A stretch of DNA of 64,000 bases from Bacteroidota bacterium (GCA_008933805.1 WBUH01000004.1:62001-126000), one strand, 5' to 3'; positions 41,251 to 51,034 are shown, counted from the first letter of the stretch. Numbers and translations: made by a program. Notes: generated by a model not told the origin, from the letters alone.

Positions 41251-43755
41251 TTAGAATGTAAATTGCACTTGGAATTTTACCCCGAACGGACGTGCCGCAG
41301 GGTTGTTCAGATGCGTAAGACGGTGTACAAAATCAACCCGCAATACACGGAATATGTTTTCTAAACCATATCCAACTTCAATATAAGGTTCTCTGTTAAT
41401 CTCACCAAAACTAGATACAGGACGACCAAGCATATCAACTTTGGGCAGCATTGCTAAGTTTTGCGGTGTAACAGAACCCCACACCCCTTTACCGGTTGCA
41501 AACAAACGCAGTTTCCACTTTTTAACCAAGGGCAAACGGTTGGTAAGCAAGCCTTCAAAATGGTGCTCATAATTCATCGATACGTATTGGTCGGTTACAA
41601 ACTCAAAAAAGTTCATAAGGTTGTACGCACTGCGGCTGCTCACTATAGCCTCATTACCGCGTTGTACAAACAACAACGGATAAGGCAATGGGTCAAACAC
41701 CTTACCTGCGCTAAATATATAATCACCTTGTCCCAGTGTTCCAAATACAATGTACTGGCGTATTTCAATCTCTGCTTTGTTGTAGTTGAAACCACTGCCC
41801 AACACATCTTTAAAGCCGCGGGTGTATGAAAATTTGAAACGGGGCGCATTGGCATTGCCAATACTTACCCGGTCGTTCCCATCAATAATAAACAGCTCTT
41901 TCATGGCTATGCGGGCTTCCAGCGTAACCGATGAGTTGATGAAATCAGTTGATATAGAAGAGTTAGCAGGGTCTTCGGGGTTTTGGTAATACGCAAAGTT
42001 AAAGTTGCGTATCGGGGTAAAACTGTACGATTTGTTCTGTAATGATATTTTGGCCGTAATGCCCTTTTTCAATTCTCGGCTGGCCCATGCTTTGTACTCA
42101 ATAGTACGGTTCAATTGGTCGGCTTGGAAAAGCGATAACTGCGTAAACAAATTGCTGGTTGAGTAATCTTGATCACTCACCCCAATTTGTTCCACATCGT
42201 TCTTATACTTTAGCCCTAAAATTGTCCAACGCCTGCGTGATAAAATCCTTTCTACCTGTCCGCTGTATTTAAAACGGCCATCCAATGTACCGTAAGCACC
42301 GTACCCGCGCAGCGTCCACTTCTTACTGAAATATTCGTTGGTTTTAAACCCAACTCTAAAACGGTTTCCTTCAAGGTTGTTATATCCGTAAAACAAGGCA
42401 TAAGGGCCTATCTCTACCTTGCCGAAATCTTTAAAGCCGTTAATGGCAATATCCACGTATTCTATCCACGTTTTAACGGCAGGCAGGTTACGTAGCGTAT
42501 CCACCATTTTGTAAACGCGTTTCTCGCTTTCACTTATTTTCTCGTGTCGGTTTTCATTCCAAAACTGGTCGTCAAACTGGGTAGCGTCTTCAGCTACTTC
42601 CAACCTGTTTTCGTAAAACTTAACAGGTTTGGGGTCGTTCACCACAAAATCTTTGTTAGAAGTGTAGAACAACGCCACCATGCCGGGGGTGTTCTCACTA
42701 ATCTCTTGTATGTTTATCAGTACCCTTGTTTTTGATGGCAGCCAAGGGCCTGCGCTTGTCATCTCAAGCTCTTGCTGAATTTTCAGCTTATCAATAAAAT
42801 TAAGGTTGGCTTTGCTGCTTATCTCAAGCATTACCCGCTTTAGCGCATAGGTTGAATCTTGTATCCAAATTTTGCCTGTAAAAGCCAAATCCCCTTCCCG
42901 TTTCGGGTTCACTTGTAATTCAAAACAGGGTTTGCCCTCAATCTCTACGGTATCGCGTATGGTAAATACATAATACATTAATGCAGAGCCTGCTATGGGC
43001 GATATAAAGTTCTTATCAAGTATGTTTACCCAGTTATTGTAAAAATTGTACTGTTGAAAGCTGGAGCCAATAATTTGTGAAGTAAGGCTACCGTCTGTTA
43101 CACCCACACCCACCACTTTTGTGGCTTTAATATACTCGCGGGTATGGTAGGGGTTCATCAGCACGTAATAATCTGATAAGCTTTCAGAGATAAAAACCGG
43201 TAAGATGGGTTTGCCACCTTCTGAAAGGTGGGCAACGGTATCAAACAAGGGCAAAATGGGCTGAGCCATTTTCTTGTTCTTAAACTTCTCAGAGAGGTTA
43301 TCTACCGCTAATTGTATTTTGGTAAAGCTTTCGTATTGATAAGCCTTTAATGATTTAAACTCGTTGAAATCTCTGCGCTCATCTACTTTACGGATGATTT
43401 TATTGGCAGGATTTTCACCCGGGGTAACCACTACCTCCGATACTTCTGAGACAGTTTCTTTAAGCTGGAAATCAACTGTTTGAGTAATTCCTCGCTTAAT
43501 GGGTTTTGCAATAACATCATAGCCCATAAATGAGACTATTACAGAATCCACCTTAACTGCGGTGGAAATACTGTAATAGCCATCAAAATTGGTGCTTGCT
43601 CCAATGGTTGTCCCTTTAAAAAACACGTTTACATACGGCATGGCTTCACCCGTAGCGGCATCTGTTACACGCCCGCTAACCACAGTCTGTTGTGCTTTTG
43701 CAGCAATAAACTGCATACACAGCATCACCAAAACATATATAAAGTGTTTTACCAT
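41251..43755 (-). CDS. DUF5686 outer-membrane protein with carboxypeptidase-like regulatory domain
   Basis: 834 residues: signal peptide (1-21), an N-terminal CarboxypepD_reg-like domain (about 25-110) with S-G-R-V-T-D-A-A-T-G-E-A-M-P-Y-V-N-V and F-D-G-Y-Y-S-I, a mid region, and a C-terminal beta-barrel with many aromatic strands ending V-Q-F-T-F. DUF5686 proteins are outer-membrane proteins of Bacteroidota of unknown role. It is 7 bp downstream of a cyclophilin gene on the same strand, giving a possible PPIase-barrel unit. Confidence 0.85.
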   Translation of the reverse strand: MVKHFIYVLVMLCMQFIAAKAQQTVVSGRVTDAATGEAMPYVNVFFKGTTIGASTNFDGYYSISTAVKVDSVIVSFMGYDVIAKPIKRGITQTVDFQLKETVSEVSEVVVTPGENPANKIIRKVDERRDFNEFKSLKAYQYESFTKIQLAVDNLSEKFKNKKMAQPILPLFDTVAHLSEGGKPILPVFISESLSDYYVLMNPYHTREYIKATKVVGVGVTDGSLTSQIIGSSFQQYNFYNNWVNILDKNFISPIAGSALMYYVFTIRDTVEIEGKPCFELQVNPKREGDLAFTGKIWIQDSTYALKRVMLEISSKANLNFIDKLKIQQELEMTSAGPWLPSKTRVLINIQEISENTPGMVALFYTSNKDFVVNDPKPVKFYENRLEVAEDATQFDDQFWNENRHEKISESEKRVYKMVDTLRNLPAVKTWIEYVDIAINGFKDFGKVEIGPYALFYGYNNLEGNRFRVGFKTNEYFSKKWTLRGYGAYGTLDGRFKYSGQVERILSRRRWTILGLKYKNDVEQIGVSDQDYSTSNLFTQLSLFQADQLNRTIEYKAWASRELKKGITAKISLQNKSYSFTPIRNFNFAYYQNPEDPANSSISTDFINSSVTLEARIAMKELFIIDGNDRVSIGNANAPRFKFSYTRGFKDVLGSGFNYNKAEIEIRQYIVFGTLGQGDYIFSAGKVFDPLPYPLLFVQRGNEAIVSSRSAYNLMNFFEFVTDQYVSMNYEHHFEGLLTNRLPLVKKWKLRLFATGKGVWGSVTPQNLAMLPKVDMLGRPVSSFGEINREPYIEVGYGLENIFRVLRVDFVHRLTHLNNPAARPFGVKFQVQFTF

Positions 43756-43762
43756 CTAAGCT

Positions 43763-44479
43763 TTATTCTTTTACCAGTGTAATAGTAAATTTAACGTCTT
43801 TCATCGGACGGTCGCCGGGCATGGTTTGTACTGCTGCTATCGCGTCAATTACTTCCATTCCGCTTACTACTTCGCCAAATACTGTATAGTTCATATCCAA
43901 AAACGGAGTACCACCAATGGTAGTATATACAGCTATTTGCTCAGGTGTGTAGCTAATGCCGTTTTGCATACCTATCATTTGTAAGCGTGCACTGTCAAGC
44001 ACTTGTCCTTGGACAATATAAAACTGGCAACCGCTGCTGCGTTTTTGCGGGTTAACCATATCGCCCTGACGTGCTGCTGCCAACGCGCCTTTTTTGTGTA
44101 TCAATTTATTATTAAACTCAGCGGGTATGGTGTAGCCAATATCTCCGGCGCCTAACTGCTGGCCCGGTTGAGCATTTTTAGACTGTGGGTCGCCGCCTTG
44201 TATCATAAAGTTACGTATCACCCTATGAAATAACAAATCGTGGTAAAACGTATCGTTTACCAATTTAATAAAATTGTCCCTGTGTTGGGGGGTTTCGTTA
44301 TATAGCTTCAACACTATATTCCCATACTCTGTGCTTACCTGCACTCGTTGTTCTTTATTTTCCACTTTGGTATTGGTAGTTGGTGTTTGTTTTGATGTTC
44401 TGTTCTTTGGCGAACAACCGATTTGCAGGCCGGTTGCTACACACATAAGTACGATAATTAGTTTGCTTGCGGTTTTCAT
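43763..44479 (-). CDS. Lipoprotein cyclophilin-type peptidylprolyl isomerase (second copy)
   Basis: 238 residues from the ATG at 44479 (one at 44494 is possible). The signal ends in a lipobox L-Q-I-G-C. The cyclophilin domain (about 50-238) has F-H-R-V-I-R-N-F-M-I-Q-G-G-D, G-A-G-D-I-G-Y-T-I-P-A-E-F, S-S-G-C-Q-F-Y-I-V and V-F-G-E-V-V-S-G-M-E-V-I-D. It should catalyse proline isomerisation in periplasmic folding. Close paralogue of the next gene upstream, 50 bp away. Confidence 0.92.
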   Translation of the reverse strand: MKTASKLIIVLMCVATGLQIGCSPKNRTSKQTPTTNTKVENKEQRVQVSTEYGNIVLKLYNETPQHRDNFIKLVNDTFYHDLLFHRVIRNFMIQGGDPQSKNAQPGQQLGAGDIGYTIPAEFNNKLIHKKGALAAARQGDMVNPQKRSSGCQFYIVQGQVLDSARLQMIGMQNGISYTPEQIAVYTTIGGTPFLDMNYTVFGEVVSGMEVIDAIAAVQTMPGDRPMKDVKFTITLVKE

Positions 44480-44529
44480 TTGTATTTGAAACATGCTATA
44501 TTTTTAATGCTACAATAGTTTTGCCGTTT

Positions 44530-45258
44530 TTAATCTTTCAGTTTTATAGTGAAACGTATATCGCCAAAGGGACGGCTAAAGCCATCAACCGATTGGTTTG
44601 CAATAGCGTCAACAACATTCAGCCCGCTTACTACTTCGCCAAAAACAGTGTACTGACCATCCAATGATGGGGCACCGCCTTTTTCATAGGCTTTTAGCTG
44701 CTCAGGCGTGTATTGGTAACCGCGGTAATAAGCCATGTTTTGCAAATCATCGGGGTTAGTATGCTGGCCTTGTACGATATAAAATTGGCAACCGCTGCTG
44801 CGTTTTTCAGGATTCTCAGTCCTTGCGGCAGCCAATGCACCTTTTTTATGTATCAGTTTGTTGTTTATCTCAGCAGGTATGGTATAACCAATATCTCCGG
44901 CTCCTAATTGTTGTCCTGCCTTAGCAGTTTTAGAATCAGGGTCACCGCCTTGTATCATAAAACCTTTAATCACCCTGTGAAACAACAAATCGGTATAGTA
45001 CCCGTCTTTCACCAGCTTAATAAAGTTATCGCGGTGTTGGGGGGTTTCGTTGTACAGTTTCAGTACTATTTTCCCCGCGGCCGTTGTAATTTCTACCAAT
45101 TGCTCTTTTTGGCCTGCGGTATCCACAGGCTGTTCTACCACCGGTGTTGTTGCGGCTTGAGTGTCTTGTGCTGGGGTTTCTTGTGTGTTCTTGGTTGATG
45201 GTTTACAAGCTGCCCAAGTAAGCAGGGCGCTAAACGCAATAAAAACTGTCTTTTTCAT
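44530..45258 (-). CDS. Lipoprotein cyclophilin-type peptidylprolyl isomerase (first copy)
   Basis: 242 residues from the ATG at 45258; an in-frame TTG six codons before is less likely. Signal with lipobox L-T-W-A-A-C. Residues beyond about 60 match the second copy almost block for block (F-H-R-V-I-K-G-F-M-I-Q-G-G-D, I-G-Y-T-I-P-A-E, S-S-G-C-Q-F-Y). Transcribed first, then the second cyclophilin and the DUF5686 barrel. Confidence 0.92.
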   Translation of the reverse strand: MKKTVFIAFSALLTWAACKPSTKNTQETPAQDTQAATTPVVEQPVDTAGQKEQLVEITTAAGKIVLKLYNETPQHRDNFIKLVKDGYYTDLLFHRVIKGFMIQGGDPDSKTAKAGQQLGAGDIGYTIPAEINNKLIHKKGALAAARTENPEKRSSGCQFYIVQGQHTNPDDLQNMAYYRGYQYTPEQLKAYEKGGAPSLDGQYTVFGEVVSGLNVVDAIANQSVDGFSRPFGDIRFTIKLKD

Positions 45259-45356
45259 CTGTGTCGTCTCAAACAAAAGTTACTATAAAGTGCTAACATA
45301 CAAAATTTGTGCGTTGCATACACCCTATAGAGGTGTAAAGTTACACATACGTTTGC

Positions 45357-45689
45357 TTACATGGCATCAAAATACTCAATAATGTGTTGGCGTAAATACA
45401 CCTCTTGCTCAAAAATGTTAATGAACGGCGGGTTTTTAACCAACTTCCAATGCGGCCAACCGTCCTGGTCAGTGCCCTCCAACTCGTAATAGCCTGATTG
45501 GCTTAGCAGCTTGCATACCGCTATGTGCATCAAGGCTACTTTTTCTTCTTTGGTAAACTTTTCTTTCACCTTGCCCAGCTCACGTATCCCAATCAGCAAT
45601 AAAAAAGCATTTAAATCTGGCTTTTTGCCGTATTCACCGGCAATTTTCTCTTCAAGTTCCTTCCAGCGGAGTGTTATATCTTCAGTCAT
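45357..45689 (-). CDS. Conserved hypothetical protein
   Basis: 110 residues, no signal or membrane segment, mostly helical. The sequence has K-P-D-L-N-A-F-L-L-L-I-G-I-R-E-L-G and a C-terminal D-G-W-P-H-W-K-L-V-K-N-P-P. I recall similar short proteins in Bacteroidota without a known role. It stands between the cyclophilin pair and the GH3 gene. Confidence 0.7.
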   Translation of the reverse strand: MTEDITLRWKELEEKIAGEYGKKPDLNAFLLLIGIRELGKVKEKFTKEEKVALMHIAVCKLLSQSGYYELEGTDQDGWPHWKLVKNPPFINIFEQEVYLRQHIIEYFDAM

Positions 45690-45805
45690 ACAATATTTTT
45701 AAATTTAAGTGATAAACGGTTATGAATTACCCACATTTAGCTTGCAAAACTAGCGGGATTTCTAATTTTATGTAACTTGCAAGTTTAATAAAAACGTTGA
45801 GTTAG

Positions 45806-47344
45806 ATGGGGATTATTAAATCCATAGTACAAAAGGGGATTGAAATTAGGCAGCGGTTTGATGCAAACCAGCCTATGGCGTATGATACACAAGCAAAAGT
45901 TTTGCGCAAACTGGTTGACAAAGCAAAAGATACCGAGTTTGGCAAACACTATGGTTTCGACGAGATTTTTTTTAGCCCGAATATAAGTGAAGAGTTTGCC
46001 AAACGTGTTCCGGTGGGCGATTACTCTACTATGTTGCCTTGGTGGGAACGTGCCCGCGCAGGCGAAGCTGATATTGCTTGGCCCGGTAAGGTAAATTACT
46101 TTGCCCTTAGCTCAGGAACTTCTGACGGGGCAAGTAAATACATACCCGTTACCGGCGAAATGCTGAAAACTATTAAACGTACCAGCGCCCGCCAGCTATT
46201 AAGCGTTGCCCGCACCGAAGGATTACCCAAGGATGCAATGACAAAAGACTCACTAATGGTGAGCGGCAGTACTGATTTAGAGTTTAACGGGATTAACTAT
46301 AGCGGCGACCTTAGCGGGATTACCACAGGTAATTTGCCCTTGTGGTTTCAACCGTTTTCTAAGCCCGTGAAGGAAACCCGTAAAAAACGCGACTGGCAGG
46401 AGAAGATAGATGAAATGGTGCGCGATGCGAAGAAGTGGGATGTGGGTATGATTGCAGGCGTGCCTGCTTGGGTGCAGATTTTGTTTGAAAACATTATTGA
46501 TTACTACAAGCTGAATAACATACACGATATATGGCCTAATTTTAGGGTATATGTGCATGGCGGGCACTCGTTTGACCCTTATAGAAAAGCGTTTGAGAAG
46601 TTGCTTGGCCAACCGGTGTTTTACTTTGAAACTTACCTTGCATCTGAAGGTTTTATGGGCTTTAAAACATCCCCTGATGCTTTAGGGATGCGCCTGCAAA
46701 TAAAAGGCGGACTATACTTTGAGTTTGTTCCTTTCGACTCTACCAACTTTACCGATGAGGGGGTGATGAAGCCCGAAGCAAAAGCCTTAACCCTAATGGA
46801 TGTGGAACTGGGTAAAGAGTATGCTTTGCTGGTTTCTACTTGTGCGGGAGCTTGGCGATATATGATTGGTGATGTGATAAAATTTGTTGATTTTAAAAAC
46901 CTTGAGGTAGTTATAACAGGCCGCACGAAACACTTTTTGAGTTTGGTGGGTGAGCACCTTTCGGTTGATAACATGACCAAAGCTGTGGCCATGCTTAGTA
47001 ATGAACTGAACCTTGAAATGCGTGAATTTACCGTTTGCGGTGAACGTTACGACTCGTTGTTTGCACACCATTGGTACATTGCCTGCGACGGCAGTATTGA
47101 TAAGGCTTATGTGAAAACCCGTTTGGATGAGTTGCTAAAAGAGCTGAATGATGATTATGCGGTGGAGCGTAAGCACGCCTTAAAAGAAATTATTGTAGAT
47201 ATTGTGCCCACTGATTACTTTATCCGCTGGATGGATAAGATGGGTAAATTAGGCTCGCAAAATAAAATACCAAGGGTACTGAAAGGTAGGATGCTTGACG
47301 AGTGGAAAGCATTTTTGGCCGAGCAGCCTATGGCTATGAAATAA
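45806..47344 (+). CDS. GH3 auxin-responsive promoter family (acyl-adenylating) protein
   Basis: 512 residues, typical of bacterial GH3-like proteins. The ATP-binding P-loop-like stretch S-S-G-T-S-D-G-A-S-K-Y-I-P-V and the C-terminal Y-M-I-G-D-V-I-K-F and G-R-T-K-H-F-L-S-L-V-G-E-H-L are present. Plant GH3 proteins adenylate a carboxylate and join it to an amino acid; the bacterial substrate is not known. Near-consensus -7 TAACTTGC at about 45772. Single gene. Confidence 0.9.
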   Translation: MGIIKSIVQKGIEIRQRFDANQPMAYDTQAKVLRKLVDKAKDTEFGKHYGFDEIFFSPNISEEFAKRVPVGDYSTMLPWWERARAGEADIAWPGKVNYFALSSGTSDGASKYIPVTGEMLKTIKRTSARQLLSVARTEGLPKDAMTKDSLMVSGSTDLEFNGINYSGDLSGITTGNLPLWFQPFSKPVKETRKKRDWQEKIDEMVRDAKKWDVGMIAGVPAWVQILFENIIDYYKLNNIHDIWPNFRVYVHGGHSFDPYRKAFEKLLGQPVFYFETYLASEGFMGFKTSPDALGMRLQIKGGLYFEFVPFDSTNFTDEGVMKPEAKALTLMDVELGKEYALLVSTCAGAWRYMIGDVIKFVDFKNLEVVITGRTKHFLSLVGEHLSVDNMTKAVAMLSNELNLEMREFTVCGERYDSLFAHHWYIACDGSIDKAYVKTRLDELLKELNDDYAVERKHALKEIIVDIVPTDYFIRWMDKMGKLGSQNKIPRVLKGRMLDEWKAFLAEQPMAMK

Positions 47345-47350
47345 GCGCTA

Positions 47351-47539
47351 TTACTTGCCGCTTTGTTTGATACGCTGCCAGCGACGCAGCCAAAACATAC
47401 CGCCTGCAATAGCAGTAGTTATAAGATACACCCATGCTTTTCCTGCAACAAAACCTTCGCTGATAAGCAGGTAAAAAAACACGGCTATACTTGCTATGGC
47501 TATCACCAGCCACATTATTTCAATGAATCGAGTCAACAT
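47351..47539 (-). CDS. Small membrane protein, 3' neighbour of lptC
   Basis: 62 residues with two hydrophobic segments (about 5-27 and 33-52) and a basic C-terminus W-L-R-R-W-Q-R-I-K-Q-S-G-K. It overlaps the end of lptC by 20 bp in another frame, so it is probably co-transcribed and translationally coupled. No family recognised. Confidence 0.65.
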   Translation of the reverse strand: MLTRFIEIMWLVIAIASIAVFFYLLISEGFVAGKAWVYLITTAIAGGMFWLRRWQRIKQSGK

Positions 47540-48116
47540 GGGTACTACTATCGGTTTTAATATCTTTAAGGCTTAGTATGCCCCTTATTTTAAAAATCTT
47601 ATACTCTGTAAAGTTTTGGTTTGATTCAAAACCGTCTCCGTAAATTACTTCATCGGGGGTGGTTATTTTCACAAACTGGTCGGTATATATCTTCTTACTT
47701 GCCTGATTCCACGTTAGCTTTTCAGTATTCAGGCGTTCTCCCTTCACATTTTCAAGGCGTACATCGTTACGCACCTCAATAATTTTTTCGTTTTCGTGGC
47801 TAATGGCGTAGTTAGCATCCAATTGGTTCTCCTTCACCCCTTGTTTGTTAAAAAACAACGCCCTCACCCCCTTCTTCATCTCAAGGTAGGGATTTTTGCC
47901 ACTATACCTTTCCATTAAGGGCGAAAGTATTTGTGCAATGTGGTGACCTGAATCTGTGATGTTAATCTCAACACCCGTAGCCTTCTCAGGATACACCGTA
48001 TCGCTTTGCAATTGTTTCACTTTTTGCCAATCGCCAGTTTTAACACACGATTGCATTGCAAAAAACAAAACTGCAAAAGCAATTAGGGCTATATAATATG
48101 TGTTGTTTTTTATCAT
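47520..48116 (-). CDS. lptC: LPS export ABC transporter periplasmic protein LptC
   Basis: 198 residues from the ATG at 48116. N-terminal signal with a lipobox (F-A-M-Q-S-C), then the LptC beta-jellyroll: G-V-E-I-N-I-T-D-S-G, A-N-Y-A-I-S-H-E-N-E-K-I-I-E-V-R-N-D-V, L-N-T-E-K-L-T-W and G-D-G-F-E-S-N-Q-N-F-T-E-Y. LptC passes lipopolysaccharide from the LptBFG transporter to LptA. The Bacteroidota form is lipid-anchored rather than membrane-helix anchored. Confidence 0.88.
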   Translation of the reverse strand: MIKNNTYYIALIAFAVLFFAMQSCVKTGDWQKVKQLQSDTVYPEKATGVEINITDSGHHIAQILSPLMERYSGKNPYLEMKKGVRALFFNKQGVKENQLDANYAISHENEKIIEVRNDVRLENVKGERLNTEKLTWNQASKKIYTDQFVKITTPDEVIYGDGFESNQNFTEYKIFKIRGILSLKDIKTDSSTHVDSIH

Positions 48117-48142
48117 GAAACCCAAAGGGTTGTTGTTTTACA

Positions 48143-48192
48143 GCAAAGGCACCAAGGTGAACAACAAGTGCTTTATTCCCTAGTGCCTTTGC
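48143..48192. repeat. Hairpin downstream of the TPR gene
   Basis: Perfect 10-bp arms GCAAAGGCAC (48143-48152) and GTGCCTTTGC (48183-48192) with a 30-base loop. It resembles the hairpin at 11816-11851 and the widespread CTTTGTGCCTTTGTGG-type repeat. It may act as the terminator of the gene at 48223-49719, although the loop is long. Confidence 0.55.
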
Positions 48193-48222
48193 AGTAGAAT
48201 TATACTGTTTATTGTAACAAAA

Positions 48223-49719
48223 TTATTGCCTTACGCGCAAAGTAGTGGTTTCGCCAATCCAGCAGCCGGTGTTTACAGTGGCGCCTTCGGTTTTGTTTTC
48301 AAAGAAAACATCTTCGCGAACTGGCCAACGGGCAGCGGCAATTGCCATACGTGCATTGGCTTTGTCAGCTATTGATGGGTCTACGTTTTTAGCTTGTACA
48401 AACTTATCGTATGCAGCCAAATAAGGATATTGGCTTTCTACCTTACCTGCTCCGCAACCGCCTGCGCAAGCCATGTAAGCGTTACCGATTATCATATAAG
48501 CTTCGCCGCTTTTTGGATTGTTCTCAAGGGCTTTACGTGCATAAGTGCGTGCGCTTGAGCAATCGTTGGTACTTAATTCTAAGCTTGCAAGCATTACATA
48601 ATAATCAGCTTTTGCCAATTTATCAGTTTCTAGCTCAGCAGCTTTTTCGTAGTAGTTTTTAGATTTTGCCGAGTTGCCTTTTTCTTGGAATGCCTTAGCA
48701 AGGGCAGCAGCAGCAGCAGCAGACGGACTTAGTTTAAAGTTCTGCTCAGCTACTTCTAAATAGAAATCAGTTTTAGCGCAGTTTGAAGCACGCTTCAACA
48801 ATGCTATAATTTTCTCTACCAACGCAGGGTCTTCAGGAGTAGCCTTAAACTTAGGCTGGTAAAGCTGTGTAAGTTTTTCACAAGTAAGGTAAGGGCTACC
48901 CATGTCAACTACAGCAACTTCAAGCCATTCCCACAAACGCATAGCCTGTCCGGTACGGGCAGTATCTTTTGTAGCGGGGTCGTTATACTGTGTGCGTTTT
49001 TCTTTAAGGTTATAATCGATAATGGCCGATAGTTTATCAAACCAGTTAATTACTTCATCGTCAGCAATTACGCCGCCGTTTTTATTTTGCTGAACAGTTG
49101 CCGACATCAAATCGAATATCACCATTTCAGCACTTTTATTACCTTCAAGTTCAATAGATTCACGCAACAACGCAATAGCATCCATCGCTTTTTCAGGGTA
49201 GTATTTAAACATATCCCTGCCTTTGCGGCCTACTACGTTTCCGTTGCGACCAAATAAACGCAAACGGGTATCGTACACTTGCATCAAAGTATCTGCGTAT
49301 GCTTTAACAGTTGCGGTTTCTTTAGGATTAGTTTTGCTAATCATCACCGCCATTAAGTAAGCACCGTCGGCAGTTATATACTCTTTAAAGCAAGGAGCAT
49401 TTTGATACGCATAGCGCCAAAAAGGCAAAGCCTCAGCGTATTTTTTGTTTTGAAATTGCTCGCGGTAAAGTGATACATTCTTACGGGTTTCAATACTGTC
49501 TGCACCCAATAGGTTTTGGCACTCGGGCTCGGTACCGCCGTTACCGTCTTTTTGTGGAGTTTGGTCTACTGCTACTGCTTCTACAGCGGTGTTTTCAACT
49601 GTTGCAGCAGGAGATGCCGCATTAGCAGTGGCCTTGCACGCCAATCCTAATGAGCCTGCCAGCAAAGCTGCTGATAAAATGAATACTTGTGATACTTTCA
49701 TAATTGCTGATTTACTCAT
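48223..49719 (-). CDS. Exported TPR-repeat protein
   Basis: 498 residues with a signal peptide (Met 49719 or 49701; A-A-L-L-A-G-S-L-G-L-A-C near residue 27) and an Ala-rich region. TPR units are visible about 325-450 (A-A-A-L-A-K-A-F-Q-E-K-G-N-S-A-K-S-K-N-Y-Y, then A-R-K-A-L-E-N-N-P-K-S-G-E-A-Y). Cysteines at intervals suggest disulphides. It overlaps the upstream barrel gene by 8 bp (ATGAGTAA), so the two are one unit. A (GCA)n tract coding for alanines lies in a TPR. Confidence 0.8.
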   Translation of the reverse strand: MSKSAIMKVSQVFILSAALLAGSLGLACKATANAASPAATVENTAVEAVAVDQTPQKDGNGGTEPECQNLLGADSIETRKNVSLYREQFQNKKYAEALPFWRYAYQNAPCFKEYITADGAYLMAVMISKTNPKETATVKAYADTLMQVYDTRLRLFGRNGNVVGRKGRDMFKYYPEKAMDAIALLRESIELEGNKSAEMVIFDLMSATVQQNKNGGVIADDEVINWFDKLSAIIDYNLKEKRTQYNDPATKDTARTGQAMRLWEWLEVAVVDMGSPYLTCEKLTQLYQPKFKATPEDPALVEKIIALLKRASNCAKTDFYLEVAEQNFKLSPSAAAAAALAKAFQEKGNSAKSKNYYEKAAELETDKLAKADYYVMLASLELSTNDCSSARTYARKALENNPKSGEAYMIIGNAYMACAGGCGAGKVESQYPYLAAYDKFVQAKNVDPSIADKANARMAIAAARWPVREDVFFENKTEGATVNTGCWIGETTTLRVRQ

Positions 49720-51034
49720 ATTTATACTTTACAAACCATTTGTCGGTTATTGATAATCCTAAAAAGAAACGAAAATAATTCTCTCTTATTAAGTCATCTT
49801 TAACAAGCCCTCTGCTATTGTATTCAACTCCAAAGTTTATGTACGATACAAAGCTGTTAAATGGCTTTACTGGAAAACCTAAACCAAAATTGATACCATA
49901 CTCGCTAATCTGTGTATTTTTATATACAATTTGAGTGTTTGAATAGCGTATCCCGGCCCTGTATTGTATGTGTTTAAGGTATTTTTTTGTGATATCTACT
50001 GATTGGCTTGCCATTAACGGTTGGTAAGTGGCTCCCAATGAAATGCTGGTTAAATCTTTTAACCCAGCATTTTGACCAAACGAGGTATATGACGACCACT
50101 GTTGGCTATGATACTCAGCACCAACAAACCAAAGGTTTTTGCGGCCTGTTTTTGTGAACCCGATACCTGCTGAAAAACCAGCAGGAATTGAAAGAGTACC
50201 TTTTTGCCCTTCTAAATATTGGGCAGTATCGCGGCGGTAATCGTTGTTAAGGTATTGGTAAACGGTGCGGGCGTATAGTTCTTGTTTAGTAGCAAGATTA
50301 GAACCCATGTGGTAAGTAGCTCCAATGTTCAATATCCATTTATTCTCGTTACTACCCTTGCTGCGGTATATGGTATCGTGGTATTGCAAGCCGATATCAA
50401 AATTAAAACCGCCCACAAAACGGGTACGGTCTTCACGGTAATCAAGGTACACCGAGTCAGGATTGAAATACACTTTTTCGGTTGAAACTAACTGTCCGAA
50501 GATGTACGAAGCATTAAACCCTATTGATACGTTGTGAAACAAGGTTTTACCCATACCCATGTAAAAGCGGTTAAGGCCGCCGCTACCTTCTTGTATGTTA
50601 GTGTAACTTCCTGTGGTAGTATCAGTTGTGCTGGTAGATGATTTAAATCCGATAGCACTGTACGGAGTTAACCCGAAAGCACCGCCCCAACCGCGCTTTG
50701 GGTTGATGGGCAAGCCTAACGAAAAGTAACCTAACGCTACAGTATTTGTTTTTTGTGATACCGTACTATTCTCAATTGTACCCAGCGAGGCATTTAAGCC
50801 CGCTTGGTAAGAAGTATATTTTAAAGCTGAATACGAAGCAGGGTTGGCAATGCTGTAATCAGCAGTTCCGCGCAAAGATTGCGTAATCCTTCCCATTGCC
50901 TGCTGGTGTGCAAAGCCGTAAAATTGCAAATCGCCCGTTCCAAACCCTGAATAGGGCGAACGGGTGAGGTTTTGTGAAAATAAATTTCCTGCGGCACCTA
51001 TCCCCAGCAACATCCAAATGGCTTTACGCAACAT
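49712..51034 (-). CDS. Outer-membrane beta-barrel protein
   Basis: 440 residues. Signal peptide (about 1-20, ending F-S-Q), then alternating aromatic strands throughout and a C-terminal barrel end (W-F-V-K-Y-K-Y-E). The start S-P-Y-S-G-F-G-T-G-D-L and later G-W-G-G-A-F-G-L-T-P-Y-S are typical of a Bacteroidota barrel family (FadL/PorV-like in shape). It sits between coaX (11-bp overlap) and the TPR gene (8-bp overlap). Its partner role with the TPR protein is inferred. Confidence 0.8.
   Translation of the reverse strand: MLRKAIWMLLGIGAAGNLFSQNLTRSPYSGFGTGDLQFYGFAHQQAMGRITQSLRGTADYSIANPASYSALKYTSYQAGLNASLGTIENSTVSQKTNTVALGYFSLGLPINPKRGWGGAFGLTPYSAIGFKSSTSTTDTTTGSYTNIQEGSGGLNRFYMGMGKTLFHNVSIGFNASYIFGQLVSTEKVYFNPDSVYLDYREDRTRFVGGFNFDIGLQYHDTIYRSKGSNENKWILNIGATYHMGSNLATKQELYARTVYQYLNNDYRRDTAQYLEGQKGTLSIPAGFSAGIGFTKTGRKNLWFVGAEYHSQQWSSYTSFGQNAGLKDLTSISLGATYQPLMASQSVDITKKYLKHIQYRAGIRYSNTQIVYKNTQISEYGINFGLGFPVKPFNSFVSYINFGVEYNSRGLVKDDLIRENYFRFFLGLSITDKWFVKYKYE

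Noticed and set aside
48704-48724. (GCA)n tract as a phase-variation site
   Set aside because: The repeat unit is three bases, so changes keep the frame and only alter an alanine run.
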